Below, in pieces: positions 48,596 to 58,037 of a stretch of 64,000 nt of DNA. The DNA lies in NCBI RefSeq assembly GCF_003601985.1, contig NZ_QZXA01000012.1, positions 84,303 to 148,302 on the forward strand, written 5' to 3'. This stretch comes from Mesorhizobium jarvisii. Its GTDB lineage: Bacteria > Pseudomonadota > Alphaproteobacteria > Rhizobiales > Rhizobiaceae. Positions within the stretch are counted from its first letter, which is position 1; each line of letters starts with the position of its first letter. Under the pieces are notes generated by a model, which was not told the origin of the DNA, did not search any database, and saw nothing but the letters and a program-made list of their open reading frames with translations. The translations under genes and the position numbers were made by a program.

Positions 48596-49888
48596 TCAGA
48601 CAATTCCACCCGAGCCGCCGGCGACAGCCGGGCGTTCGGCCGCGACCTTGGCGCGGTAGCCCGCTGCCCGGTAGGCGGCGACCGGATCGATGGCGCCCCC
48701 GGTTTTCAGCCGCGCCATGGCCAGGATCGGCTCGACATCGGTGCGGTAGGCCGCCTTCAGCGTCTGCGTCGCCATCAGCGCGTCATTGCCGTCCTGAAAA
48801 CCTTCGAGCGCCTTGCGGTCGACCAGCAACGCCTGCGCATAGGCGCGCTGCACCTCGACCGCCGAGAGCATCAGGCTTTCAATCGGATCGGTGACGTTGT
48901 GGCTCTGGTCGAGCATGTGGGCCGGATCGAAACCCTCGGCGCCGGACAGTTCGGCATCGACCAGTTCGTTGAAGACCAGGAACAGCCGGTAAGGATCGAT
49001 CGAACCGGCGTCGAGATCGTCGTCGCCATATTTCGAATCGTTGAAGTGGAAGCCGCCGAGCTTCTTGAACTGGATCAGCCGCGACACGATCATCTCGATG
49101 TTGACATTGGGCGCGTGGTGGCCGAGGTCGACCAGGCAGAAGGCCCTGTCGCCCAATTCCTTGGCGATAAGGTAGTTGGTGCCCCAGTCCTGCACGACCG
49201 TGGAATAGAAGGCCGGCTCGTACATCTTGTGTTCGGTGAACAGTTTCCAGTCGGCGGGCAGCCCGGCATAAACCTCCTTCATGGCATCGAGGTAGCGCTC
49301 GAAGGCTTTGGCGAAATTGACCTGGCCCGGAAAGTTCGAGCCGTCACCGATCCACACCGTCAGCGCCTTGGAGCCGAGCGTCTTGCCGATCTCGATGCAT
49401 TCGAGATTGTGCTCTACCGCCTGCCGGCGGGTGCCGGCGTCGGCATGCGACAGCGAGCCGAACTTGTAGGAGAGTTTCTGGTCCCTGGCATCGGAGAATG
49501 TGTTGGAGTTCATGGCATCGAAGCCGAGGCCGAAGCGCGAGGCCGCCTGCTTCAGCCGGTTCGGATCGGCCTTGTCCCATGGAATGTGCAGGGAGACGGT
49601 CGGCGTCGCCTGCGTCAACTGGCTGATGACGGCGCAATCCTCGATCTTGTCGAAAATATCGCGCGGCTCGCCGGCGCCGGGAAAGCGCGCAAAGCGCGTG
49701 CCGCCGGTGCCGACGCCCCATGAGGGGATGGCCACGGCGAATTTCTCGACCTTGTCGCGGATGGCGTCGATGGCGATGCCGCGGCGATCCAAGCGTTCCC
49801 CAAGGGAGGCGTAGTCGCGCTCTAGGTCGGGCTTACGGGCGGCGTTGTGGCTGTCGACGATTTCGGCGGAAATGATGGTTTCGGACAA
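48596..49888 (-). CDS. rhaI: L-rhamnose isomerase (RhaI, rhizobial type)
   Basis: Converts L-rhamnose to L-rhamnulose in the cytoplasm. The 430-residue TIM-barrel protein has metal-site blocks LFTEHKMYEPAFYST, FCLVDLGHHAPN and GGFHFNDSKYGDDDLDAGS. It is the rhizobial-type enzyme rather than E. coli RhaA. The start is TTG 49888, supported by GGGAGG upstream and no nearby ATG. It follows rhaD on the same strand after about 100 bases that hold a repeat element. Confidence 0.93.
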   Translation of the reverse strand: MSETIISAEIVDSHNAARKPDLERDYASLGERLDRRGIAIDAIRDKVEKFAVAIPSWGVGTGGTRFARFPGAGEPRDIFDKIEDCAVISQLTQATPTVSLHIPWDKADPNRLKQAASRFGLGFDAMNSNTFSDARDQKLSYKFGSLSHADAGTRRQAVEHNLECIEIGKTLGSKALTVWIGDGSNFPGQVNFAKAFERYLDAMKEVYAGLPADWKLFTEHKMYEPAFYSTVVQDWGTNYLIAKELGDRAFCLVDLGHHAPNVNIEMIVSRLIQFKKLGGFHFNDSKYGDDDLDAGSIDPYRLFLVFNELVDAELSGAEGFDPAHMLDQSHNVTDPIESLMLSAVEVQRAYAQALLVDRKALEGFQDGNDALMATQTLKAAYRTDVEPILAMARLKTGGAIDPVAAYRAAGYRAKVAAERPAVAGGSGGIV

Positions 49889-49928
49889 GTACTGGTTCCT
49901 CCCAAATGCGTTCCGTCAGCGCTGCCCC

Positions 49929-49974
49929 TCATCCGGCCCTTCGGGCCACCTTCTCCCCGTGAACGGGGAGAAGG
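49929..49974. repeat. Rhizobial intergenic palindromic repeat between rhaD and rhaI
   Basis: Two adjacent hairpins: GGCCC TTC GGGCC (49935-49947) and CCTTCTCCCCG TGAA CGGGGAGAAGG (49949-49974). The CATCCGGCCCTTCGGGCC / TTCTCCCCG arrangement is a repeat I recognise as common in rhizobial intergenic spaces. It could alter rhaI expression relative to rhaD. Confidence 0.7.
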
Positions 49975-49987
49975 GAAGCGCTCCAAA

Positions 49988-52090
49988 TCAGCGCGTAAAG
50001 CTCTGCGCGTTGCCGGCGTCGACGTTGATGATGTTGCCGGTCGATTTGGCCGACATGTCGGAGGCGAAGAAATAGATCGCCTCGGCGATGTCTTCCGGGA
50101 AGACCGAGCGCTTCAGCATCGAGCGCGAACGATAATGCTCTTCGAGGTCGTCCGTGGACATCTTGTAGGCGGCGGCGCGCTGTTCCTTCCACTCGCCGGT
50201 CCAGATTTTCGAGCCGCGCAGCACGGCGTCCGGATTGACGACATTGACCCTGATCTGGGCTTCCGCGCCTTCAAGCGCGAGACACCGGGCGAGATGGATT
50301 TCGGCGGCCTTGGCCGTGCAGTAGGCGGCGGCGTTGGGCGAGGCGGCAAGGCCGTTCTTGGAGGCGACGAAGACGACATTGCCGCCGATCTTCTGCACCC
50401 GGAACAGCCGGAACGCTTCCCGCGAGACCAGGAAATAGCCGGTCGACAGGATGTCCATGTTCTTGTTCCACAGCGCCAGCGACGTCTCCTCGATCGGCGC
50501 CGAGGAGGCGAGACCCGCGTTGGAGACCAGAATGTCGATGCCGCCGAACTCGACCGCCGTCTCGGCAAAGCCCGAAACGACCTGGTCTTCCGAGGTGACG
50601 TTGATCACAACCGGGCGGACGAAATCCTTGCCATAGGCTTTCGCCAGTTCCTCATTGGCGCTGGCCAATGCAGCCTCATCGATGTCGGCCAGCACCACGC
50701 AGGCGCCTTCGCGCAGCAGCCGGTTTGCGGTCGCCCGGCCAATGCCGCCGGCGCCACCAGTGACCAGCGCGATCTGGCCGGCGAGCGATTTCGGCTTCGG
50801 CATGCGCTGCAATTTGAGATCCTCGAGCAGCCAGTATTCGATGTCGAAGGCTTCCTGGGCGGGCAGGCCGACATAGGACGAAACGGTCGAGGCGCCGCGC
50901 ATGACATTGATGGCGTTGACGTAGAATTCGCCGGAAATTCGCGCCGTCGCCTTGTCGCCGGCGAAGGTGAACATGCCGACGCCGGGCATCAAATAGACCA
51001 CGGCATTGGGATCGCGGATGGCGGGCGAATCCGGATGCTTGCAGCTGTCGTAATAGGCCTGGTAGCCGACGCGGTATTCGGCGATGTCGTCGGCGAGGCG
51101 CGCAATGACGGCATCGACATCGGGTTTTGCCGGATCGAACTCGATAACCAGCGGGCGGATCTTGGTGCGCAGGAAATGGTCCGGGCAAGAGGTGCCGAGT
51201 GCCGCCAGCGGACGCAAATCCCTGGAGTTGACGAATTCGAGCACGGCGGCGGAATCGTCGAAATGGCCAAGCTTGTGGCTCTTTTCCGAGATCAGGCCGC
51301 GGATTTTCGGCATCAGTTTCGCCGCGACGGCGCGCCGCTCCTTGGCATCGAGCGACTTGACCACTTCGCCGCCGAAGATGGCGAGGCCCTCGGAGCGGCG
51401 CTCGAACCACTCGATCGCCTGGTTGATCACCGAGATCGTCGTCTCGTAGCATTCCTTGGGCGTGTCGCCCCAGGTGAACAGGCCGTGGCTTTCGAGGATG
51501 ACGCCCTTGGCGGCGGGGTGTTCGAGGCAGAACCTCTCCAGCCACAGGCCAAGCTCGAAGCCCGGCCGCTTCCACGGCAGCCAGCCGATGGCATCGCCGA
51601 AGATCTCCTTGGTCAGCGCTTTGGAATCCTTCGCCGCGGCAATGGCGATGATGGCGTCGGGATGCATATGATCGACAAACGGCTTCGGCACATAGGCGTG
51701 CAGCGGCGTGTCGATCGAGGCCGCGCGTGGGTTCAGATTGAACGTGCAGTGGGGCAGATATCCCACCATCTCGTCCTCATGCTCGACGCCGCGATAAAGG
51801 CCTTTCAGCGCGCGCAATTTGTCCATGTAGAGCGTGGCGAAGCCGTCAAGCTTGATCGAGGCGCTGTCGCCGCCCGAACCCTTGACCCACAGCACTTCGA
51901 CAGTCTCGCCGCTGAGCGGGTCCTTCTGCCATATCTTGGAGGAGGTGTTGCCGCCGCCATAGTTGGTGACACGCTTGTCGGAACCCAACGTGTTCGAACG
52001 ATACACCAGAAGCTCGGGGTCGCTCATCCCTTGGGTTTTCGCATCATCCCAAAGATTGGCAAGGCGCGAGCCGGAGCGCTTATCGAGCAT
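49988..52090 (-). CDS. rhaD: Bifunctional rhamnulose-1-phosphate aldolase / short-chain dehydrogenase
   Basis: Splits L-rhamnulose 1-phosphate into dihydroxyacetone phosphate and L-lactaldehyde and then oxidises or reduces lactaldehyde. The 700-residue protein has an N-terminal class II aldolase domain (YGGGNTSSKIW, metal histidines in HMHPDAIIAIAA and SHGLFTW) and a C-terminal SDR domain from about residue 430 (ALVTGGAGGIGRAT, the VSNAG block, and the Tyr-x-x-x-Lys pair in YCTAKAAE). It is the first gene of the rhaDI operon, divergent from rhaR. Confidence 0.94.
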   Translation of the reverse strand: MLDKRSGSRLANLWDDAKTQGMSDPELLVYRSNTLGSDKRVTNYGGGNTSSKIWQKDPLSGETVEVLWVKGSGGDSASIKLDGFATLYMDKLRALKGLYRGVEHEDEMVGYLPHCTFNLNPRAASIDTPLHAYVPKPFVDHMHPDAIIAIAAAKDSKALTKEIFGDAIGWLPWKRPGFELGLWLERFCLEHPAAKGVILESHGLFTWGDTPKECYETTISVINQAIEWFERRSEGLAIFGGEVVKSLDAKERRAVAAKLMPKIRGLISEKSHKLGHFDDSAAVLEFVNSRDLRPLAALGTSCPDHFLRTKIRPLVIEFDPAKPDVDAVIARLADDIAEYRVGYQAYYDSCKHPDSPAIRDPNAVVYLMPGVGMFTFAGDKATARISGEFYVNAINVMRGASTVSSYVGLPAQEAFDIEYWLLEDLKLQRMPKPKSLAGQIALVTGGAGGIGRATANRLLREGACVVLADIDEAALASANEELAKAYGKDFVRPVVINVTSEDQVVSGFAETAVEFGGIDILVSNAGLASSAPIEETSLALWNKNMDILSTGYFLVSREAFRLFRVQKIGGNVVFVASKNGLAASPNAAAYCTAKAAEIHLARCLALEGAEAQIRVNVVNPDAVLRGSKIWTGEWKEQRAAAYKMSTDDLEEHYRSRSMLKRSVFPEDIAEAIYFFASDMSAKSTGNIINVDAGNAQSFTR

Positions 52091-52136
52091 AGGTATCCTC
52101 CCTGGGACGCAAAAAGCCGCAGTCCATTTTGCCCGG

Positions 52137-52255
52137 AATGTCTACGCAAGCATCTCGCTTGTCAATCATAAACGATCACGATCGATCATATTGCACTGCA
52201 CAATGAAATTATATGATCGGAAATGATTGACACTGCTCGTTATGAGTGCCTAGAT
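52137..52255. promoter_or_regulatory. Symmetric divergent promoters and operator of the rha locus
   Basis: Towards rhaD (minus strand): -35 TTGACA (52165-52160), 17-base spacer, -10 GACATT (52142-52137). Towards rhaR (plus): -35 TTGACA (52227-52232), 17-base spacer, -10 CTAGAT (52250-52255). Between them GTCAATCAT (52161-52169) is inverted as ATGATTGAC (52223-52231), overlapping both -35 boxes, and GATCATAT (52184-52191) is inverted as ATATGATC (52211-52218). This fits repression of both operons by one DeoR-type protein, probably RhaR. Confidence 0.75.
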
Positions 52256-52274
52256 GGCCAGGCAGGGAGGAACC

Positions 52275-53078
52275 ATGCACGAAAAAGAGCGCCACAGGAT
52301 CATTCTGTCCGCCGTCCAGGAAAAGCCTGTGGTGACGGTGCAGGAAATGGTCGACCTGACGGAGTCGTCGGAGGCGACGATCCGGCGCGATATCGCGGCT
52401 CTGCATGTGCAAAAGCGCCTGCGCCGGGTGCGCGGTGGCGCGGAAGCGATTTCGCCACCGCAATTCATCGGCCTGGCCGGCCGGCCCTTCTCCGTCAACG
52501 AAACGATCAACGCTTCGCAGAAGAGGGCGATCGCCCGGGAAGCGGTCGAATTGTGCGGGGATGGCGAGCCGATCATCATCAATGGCGGCACCACCACCTT
52601 CCAGATGGTGCATTTTCTGACCGGTCGGCGCATGCCGATCTTCACCAATTCGTTCCCGATCGCCGAGCATCTGCTCAAGCACTCGAAGAACACGGTGATG
52701 CTATCGGGCGGCACTATCTATCGCGAGCAGAACATCATCCTGTCACCCTTCGACAATGACGTGACGCGCAATTTCTATGCACGCCGCATGTTCATGGGCG
52801 CGCAAGGGCTGGGACCGCTCGGCCTGATGGAAGGCGACCCGCTGCTGATCCAGGCGGAGCAGAAGCTGATCGACCAGGCAGACGAGCTGGTGGTGCTGGT
52901 CGACTCCTCGAAATTCCGCAAGCGCTCCAGCCTGATCCTGTGCGGGTTGTCGCGCATCGCCACCGTCATCACCGATGACGGCATCGAGGATCGCGAAGCC
53001 AAGATGTTGGAGACCGCGGGCGTGACGCTGATCGTCGCCCGCAAGACGGCAAAGGAAGAATCTTCACTGCAGGCCTGA
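52275..53078 (+). CDS. rhaR: DeoR-family transcriptional regulator of rhamnose catabolism
   Basis: A 267-residue regulator with an N-terminal winged helix-turn-helix (VVTVQEMVDLTESSEATIRR, DIAALHVQKRLRRVRGGAE) and a C-terminal DeoR sensor domain (sugar-phosphate isomerase-like; INGGTTTFQMVHFL, VLVDSSKFRKRSSL). It presumably represses rhaDI and its own operon until a phosphorylated rhamnose product binds. ATG 52275 has GGGAGG four bases upstream. It is the first gene of rhaRSTPQUK. Confidence 0.92.
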   Translation: MHEKERHRIILSAVQEKPVVTVQEMVDLTESSEATIRRDIAALHVQKRLRRVRGGAEAISPPQFIGLAGRPFSVNETINASQKRAIAREAVELCGDGEPIIINGGTTTFQMVHFLTGRRMPIFTNSFPIAEHLLKHSKNTVMLSGGTIYREQNIILSPFDNDVTRNFYARRMFMGAQGLGPLGLMEGDPLLIQAEQKLIDQADELVVLVDSSKFRKRSSLILCGLSRIATVITDDGIEDREAKMLETAGVTLIVARKTAKEESSLQA

Positions 53079-53132
53079 GACACCTCACGCCCGCAGCGGC
53101 GATGGAATGCAACGCTCAAGGGAGGATATGCG

Positions 53133-54128
53133 ATGAGCTTTTTGAAGAAACTGATGGTGACGGCCGCATTCTCGGCCGCCATGTTCGTGAATGCCGCCTA
53201 TGCCGAAAACGTCAAGATCGCACTGGTGGTGAAGTCGCTCGGCAACGGCTTCTTCGACGCCGCCAACAAGGGCGCCGAAGAGGCGGCCAAGGAACTCGGC
53301 GATGTCGACATCATCTACACCGGCCCGACCAAGGCGACCGCCGAAGCGCAGATCGAAGTGGTCAACTCGCTGATCGCGCAGAAGGTCAACGCCATCGCCA
53401 TTTCGGCCAATGACGCGGACGCGCTGGTGCCGGTGCTGAAGAAGGCCATGGAGCGCGGCATCACCGTCATCTCCTGGGATTCGGGCGTTGCCAAGGAAGG
53501 CCGCCAGCTTCACCTCAACCCGTCCGACACCGGCCTGATCGGCGAGACGATCATCAAGCTTGCCGCCGACTATCTGCCGGAAGGCGGCGATGTCGCCATC
53601 CTGTCGGCCTCCTCGACCGCGACCAACCAGAACGCCTGGATCGACGCGGCCAAGAAGGTGCTGCCGGAGAAGTTCCCCAAGATCAAGCTCGTCGCCACCG
53701 TCTATGGCGACGATGATTCGGCCAAGAGCACCGATGAAGCCAAGGGCCTGCTGAAGTCCTATCCGAACCTCAAGGCGATCATCGCGCCGACCACCGTCGG
53801 CGTTGTTGCCGCCGCCCAGGTCGTCACCGACGAGAAGCTGATCGGCAAGGTCAATGTCACCGGTCTGGCGCTGCCGTCCGAGTTCAAGAAGTTCATCGAC
53901 AACGGCGCCAGCCAGGCGGTCGCGCTGTGGAACCCGATCGACCTCGGCTACTCCGCCGTCTACCTCGCTCACGACCTGGCGGTGAAGAAGGAAGAGGCCA
54001 AGCCCGGTGCGACGCTGTCGATCGGCCGCGTCGGCAAGGTCACGCTCGACGATAGCAACTCGGCTGCGATGGCTCCGCCCTTCCAGTTCGACAAGACCAA
54101 CATCGAGAAGTTCTCCAAGATCTATTGA
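53133..54128 (+). CDS. rhaS: L-rhamnose ABC transporter periplasmic binding protein
   Basis: Periplasmic L-rhamnose receptor, 331 residues. Signal peptide KKLMVTAAFSAAMFVNAAYA; the mature part starts ENVKIALVVKSLGNGFFDAA, with ISANDADALVPVLKKAM and WDSGV in the ribose-binding-type fold. Ribosome site GGGAGG upstream. The following gap holds a terminator-like hairpin that would keep rhaS expression above that of rhaT. Confidence 0.93.
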   Translation: MSFLKKLMVTAAFSAAMFVNAAYAENVKIALVVKSLGNGFFDAANKGAEEAAKELGDVDIIYTGPTKATAEAQIEVVNSLIAQKVNAIAISANDADALVPVLKKAMERGITVISWDSGVAKEGRQLHLNPSDTGLIGETIIKLAADYLPEGGDVAILSASSTATNQNAWIDAAKKVLPEKFPKIKLVATVYGDDDSAKSTDEAKGLLKSYPNLKAIIAPTTVGVVAAAQVVTDEKLIGKVNVTGLALPSEFKKFIDNGASQAVALWNPIDLGYSAVYLAHDLAVKKEEAKPGATLSIGRVGKVTLDDSNSAAMAPPFQFDKTNIEKFSKIY

Positions 54129-54148
54129 TCTGGGACCCTTTCAAGCCG

Positions 54149-54181
54149 TCGCGGCGGGGCTCACATCCCGCCGCGATTTTT
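54149..54181 (+). terminator. Terminator-like hairpin between rhaS and rhaT
   Basis: TCGCGGCGGG (54149-54158) / CCCGCCGCGA (54167-54176), perfect 10-base stem with an 8-base loop, followed by five T. Probably a partial terminator inside the operon. Confidence 0.75.
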
Positions 54182-54212
54182 AACGGACCTACTTTCAGGG
54201 CTTGATACGACC

Positions 54213-55754
54213 ATGGACACGACAGCCCAGCACGGCACGGTGAAGGAGGGGCCAGCGGCCTCCGCGCCAAGCCTGTCGCTGTCCGGCATCTCGAAAAGCT
54301 TTCCCGGCGTGCGCGCGCTGCACAATGTCAGTCTGTCGCTCTACCCCGGCCAGGTGACGGCACTGATCGGCGAGAACGGCGCCGGCAAGTCGACGCTGGT
54401 CAAGATCATGACCGGCATATACCAGCCGGATTCGGGCACGATCAGCATCGACGGCCAGGCCGTCACCTTGCCCAGCGCGCATGCCGCCTTCGGCCATGGC
54501 GTCACCGCCATCCATCAGGAAACCGTGCTGTTCGACGATCTGAGCGTCGCCGAAAACATCTTTCTCGGCCACGCGCCGCGCACACGGCTAGGCACCATCG
54601 ACTGGCGCACGATGCGCAGAAATGCCCGCGAAGTGCTCGACACCATGCATGCCGGCCATATCGACGCCGATGCGCGTCTGAAAGATCTCGGCATCGCCAA
54701 CAAGCATCTCGTCGCGGTGGCGCGCGCCATGTCGATCGACGCGCAGATCGTCATCATGGACGAGCCGACAGCAGCCCTTTCGATGAAGGAGATCGAGGAG
54801 CTGTTCCTGCTCATCGAATTCCTCAAGGAGGAAGGCAAGGCGATCCTGTTCATCAGCCACAAGTTCGACGAGATTTACCGCATCGCCGACCGCTACACGG
54901 TGTTCCGCGACGGCGAGATGGTTGGCGAAGGCCTGATCAAGGATGCTGGCCAGAGCCAGATCGTGCGCATGATGGTCGGCCGCTCGGTCGACCACATCTT
55001 CCCGCAGCGCAAGGCCGAGATCGGTGCGCCGGTCCTCTCCGTCTCCGGCCTGTCGCACCCGACCGAGTTCAACAATATCGGCTTCGAGCTGCACAAGGGC
55101 GAAATCCTCGGCTTCTACGGCCTTGTCGGTGCCGGGCGCAGCGAGGTCATGCAGGCTATCTCAGGCATCACGCGCACATCAGGCGGCACGATCACGCTGG
55201 AAGGCAAGGCGATAGCGCCGAAAACGGCGGCGGATTCGATCGAGGCCGGCATCGTCTATGTGCCGGAGGAACGCGGCAAGCAGGGCGTGGTGATCGGCCT
55301 GCCGATCTTCCAGAACGTCTCGCTGCCCTCGCTCAAGCGTACCTCCAAGTCAGGCCTGCTGCGGCTGGCGGAAGAGTTTTCGCTCGCCCGCTCCTACACC
55401 GAGCGGCTTGACCTCAGGGCCTCGTCGCTCAGCCAGGATGTCGGCACGCTGTCGGGCGGCAACCAGCAGAAGATCGTCATCGCCAAATGGCTGGCGACCG
55501 CGCCCAAGGTGATCATCCTGGACGAGCCGACCAAGGGCATCGATATCGGCTCCAAGGCCGCCGTGCACGGCTTCATGGCCGAGTTGGTGGCGCAGGGCCT
55601 GTCGGTGATCATGGTGTCGTCGGAACTGCCTGAAATTCTCGGCATGTCGGACCGTGTCGTCGTCATGCGCGAGGGCCTTGTCGCGGCGGTCTATGACAAT
55701 AAGGGGCTGGACGCCGAGACGCTGGTGCGGACGGCAGCGGGGATCGCGGCATGA
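54213..55754 (+). CDS. rhaT: L-rhamnose ABC transporter ATP-binding protein (two-domain)
   Basis: Energises rhamnose import. The 513-residue protein has two ABC domains: first Walker A GENGAGKST and VIMDEPTAAL; second with degenerate Walker A GLVGAGRSEV, LSGGNQQKIVIAKW and VIILDEPTKGID. Overlaps rhaP by four bases (ATGA). Named after the Rhizobium leguminosarum locus; not the E. coli symporter RhaT. Confidence 0.93.
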   Translation: MDTTAQHGTVKEGPAASAPSLSLSGISKSFPGVRALHNVSLSLYPGQVTALIGENGAGKSTLVKIMTGIYQPDSGTISIDGQAVTLPSAHAAFGHGVTAIHQETVLFDDLSVAENIFLGHAPRTRLGTIDWRTMRRNAREVLDTMHAGHIDADARLKDLGIANKHLVAVARAMSIDAQIVIMDEPTAALSMKEIEELFLLIEFLKEEGKAILFISHKFDEIYRIADRYTVFRDGEMVGEGLIKDAGQSQIVRMMVGRSVDHIFPQRKAEIGAPVLSVSGLSHPTEFNNIGFELHKGEILGFYGLVGAGRSEVMQAISGITRTSGGTITLEGKAIAPKTAADSIEAGIVYVPEERGKQGVVIGLPIFQNVSLPSLKRTSKSGLLRLAEEFSLARSYTERLDLRASSLSQDVGTLSGGNQQKIVIAKWLATAPKVIILDEPTKGIDIGSKAAVHGFMAELVAQGLSVIMVSSELPEILGMSDRVVVMREGLVAAVYDNKGLDAETLVRTAAGIAA

Positions 55755-56728
55755 AAGCCTTTCTCAAATACCGCGAGATCTGGCTGGCTGCGGCCATCAT
55801 CGTTTTGATCGGGCTGATTTCGACACGCTTCCCGGCCTTTGCCGACCCCGGCAATCTGCGCCAGGTGTTCAACGACACCTCGATCCTGATGATCCTGGCG
55901 CTCGGCCAGATGGTGGTCATCCTGACCCGGTCGATCGACCTGTCGATGGCCTCCAACCTCTGCTTCACCGGCATGGTGGTGGCGATGCTGAACGCCGCGC
56001 ACCCGGCGATCCCGATCCCGGCACTGATCGTCATCGCGCTGGCGGTCGGGCTGGTGCTCGGCGCCATCAACGGCCTTCTGGTGTGGCTGCTGAACATCCC
56101 CTCGATCGTGGTGACTTTGGGCACACTCACCATCTATCGCGGCGTCACCTTCGTCCTGTCCGGCGGCGCCTGGGTCAATGCCGACAAGATGAGCCCGGAT
56201 TTCATCGGTTTCCAGCGCGCGGCCTTCCTCGGCATTCCGGTGCTGTCCTGGATCGCCATCCTGGTCATCGCGCTGTTCTTCGTGCTGATGACACGCACCG
56301 CGCTCGGCCGCTCGATCTATGCCATCGGCGTCAACCCGACGGCGTCGGTCTATACCGGCATCGATGTCGGCCGCACGAAATTCATCGTCTTCTGCATCTC
56401 CGGCATGATCGGCGGGCTTGCCGGCTACCTCTGGATCTCGCGCTACGTCATCGCCTCGGTCGAGGTCGCCAACGGTTATGAACTCAACATCATCGCCGCC
56501 TGCGTCATCGGCGGCATCTCGATCGCCGGCGGCATCGGCTCGGTCGGCGGCGCGGTGCTTGGCGCGCTGTTCCTCGGCATCATCTCCAACGCGCTGCCGG
56601 TCATCAACATCTCGCCCTTCTGGCAGATGGCGATTTCGGGCAGCGCCATCATCCTGGCTGTTGTGCTTAACGCGCGCGGTGAACGCCAGCAAGGCCGCAT
56701 CATCCTGAGAAAGGCGGAGGTGGCATGA
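55751..56728 (+). CDS. rhaP: L-rhamnose ABC transporter permease
   Basis: Membrane subunit, 325 residues, CUT2 type, with about 8-10 membrane segments, the TRSIDLSMASNLCFTGM block and the loop IGVNPTASVYTGIDVGRTKF. It ends with an ATGA overlap into rhaQ. Confidence 0.92.
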   Translation: MKAFLKYREIWLAAAIIVLIGLISTRFPAFADPGNLRQVFNDTSILMILALGQMVVILTRSIDLSMASNLCFTGMVVAMLNAAHPAIPIPALIVIALAVGLVLGAINGLLVWLLNIPSIVVTLGTLTIYRGVTFVLSGGAWVNADKMSPDFIGFQRAAFLGIPVLSWIAILVIALFFVLMTRTALGRSIYAIGVNPTASVYTGIDVGRTKFIVFCISGMIGGLAGYLWISRYVIASVEVANGYELNIIAACVIGGISIAGGIGSVGGAVLGALFLGIISNALPVINISPFWQMAISGSAIILAVVLNARGERQQGRIILRKAEVA

Positions 56729-57720
56729 CCGACATCCCTGCCCCGCGGCATATTCCCGACCGGCTCGACAAGCCGTTTCGCTCGGCGATCTTTTCCTGGG
56801 AGGCGCTGTTGATCGTGGTGGCCGTCGCCATCTTCGCCATCAACAGTTTTGCCTCACCCTATTTCCTCGATCCGTATTCGCTGTCCGATCTCACCTTCAA
56901 CTTCACCGAGAAGGGCCTGATCGCCTTTGCAATGGCATTGCTGATCATTTCGGGCGAGATCGACCTGTCGGTGGCCGCCATCATCGCACTGGCATCCACC
57001 ATGATGGGCATGGCGGTGCAGGCGGGTGCGGGCACGCCGGTGCTGGTGTTGATCGGCATCGTCGTAGGCCTCGGCTGCGGCGCCTTCAACGGGCTGTTGG
57101 TGACAAGGCTCGGCTTGCCGTCCATCGTCGTCACCATCGGCACGATGAGCCTGTTCCGCGGCATCGCCTTCATCATCCTCGGCGACCAGGCCTATAAGGG
57201 CTATCCCGAAAGCTTCGCCTTCTTCGGCCAGGGCTATGTCTGGTGGGTGGTCTCGTTCGAGTTGGTGCTCTTCCTCATCGCCGCCGTCGTCTACTGGTTC
57301 CTGCTGCATCGTACGAGTTTCGGCCGCCGCGTCTTTGCCATCGGCAACAATCCGGTCGCGGCGCAGTTTTCCGGCGTGCGCGTCGGCCGCATCAAATTCA
57401 TCCTGTTCTGCCTGACCGGACTGATGTCAGGCATCGCCTCGGTACTGATCACCTCACGGCTCGGCTCGACGAGGCCGTCGATCGCGCAAGGCTATGAGCT
57501 GGAAGTCATCACCATGGTGGTGCTCGGCGGCGTCAGCATTCTGGGGGGGGCCGGTAGCATTGTCGGCGTCGTACTCGCCGCCTTCATCATGGGGCTGGTG
57601 ACCTTCGGGCTCGGCCTGCTCAACGTGCCCGGCATCGTCATGTCGATCTTCATCGGCGTGCTGCTGATCATCGTCATCGCCCTGCCGATTGTCTGGCGGC
57701 GACTGCGTGGTAGCAGCTGA
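56725..57720 (+). CDS. rhaQ: L-rhamnose ABC transporter permease
   Basis: Second, different permease of the rhamnose importer (331 residues), CUT2 type: ISGEIDLSVAAIIALAS, GNNPVAAQFSGVRVGRIKF. It pairs with RhaP to form a heterodimeric channel, unlike most CUT2 systems that use one permease. The stop shares a base with the rhaU start (TGATG). Confidence 0.92.
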   Translation: MTDIPAPRHIPDRLDKPFRSAIFSWEALLIVVAVAIFAINSFASPYFLDPYSLSDLTFNFTEKGLIAFAMALLIISGEIDLSVAAIIALASTMMGMAVQAGAGTPVLVLIGIVVGLGCGAFNGLLVTRLGLPSIVVTIGTMSLFRGIAFIILGDQAYKGYPESFAFFGQGYVWWVVSFELVLFLIAAVVYWFLLHRTSFGRRVFAIGNNPVAAQFSGVRVGRIKFILFCLTGLMSGIASVLITSRLGSTRPSIAQGYELEVITMVVLGGVSILGGAGSIVGVVLAAFIMGLVTFGLGLLNVPGIVMSIFIGVLLIIVIALPIVWRRLRGSS

Positions 57721-58037
57721 TGCCTGAGAAATACGCGTTCAAGATGAAGCTCAAACCGGGCATGAAGGCCGAGTACAGGAGACGCCATGACGTGATCTGG
57801 CCGTCGCTGGTCGCGCTCTTGAAGCAGGCCGGCGTGTCCGACTACTCGATCCATCTCGACGAAGAGACCAACATCCTGTTCGGCGTGTTGTGGCGGCGGG
57901 ACGATCATGGCATGGCCGAATTGCCGAAGCACCCGGTGATGCAGCGCTGGTGGGCTCACATGGCCGACATCATGGAAACGAAGCCGGACAATGAGCCGGT
58001 GGCCGTGCCGCTGGAAACTATGTTCCATATGGCATGA
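57720..58037 (+). CDS. rhaU: L-rhamnose mutarotase
   Basis: Interconverts alpha and beta anomers of L-rhamnose. The 105-residue dimeric alpha/beta protein has the likely active residues Tyr19 and His23 (EYRRRHDVIW), HLDEETNILFGVLW and the tryptophan pair in MQRWWAHM. It overlaps rhaK by four bases. Also called rhaM in enterics. Confidence 0.93.
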   Translation: MPEKYAFKMKLKPGMKAEYRRRHDVIWPSLVALLKQAGVSDYSIHLDEETNILFGVLWRRDDHGMAELPKHPVMQRWWAHMADIMETKPDNEPVAVPLETMFHMA

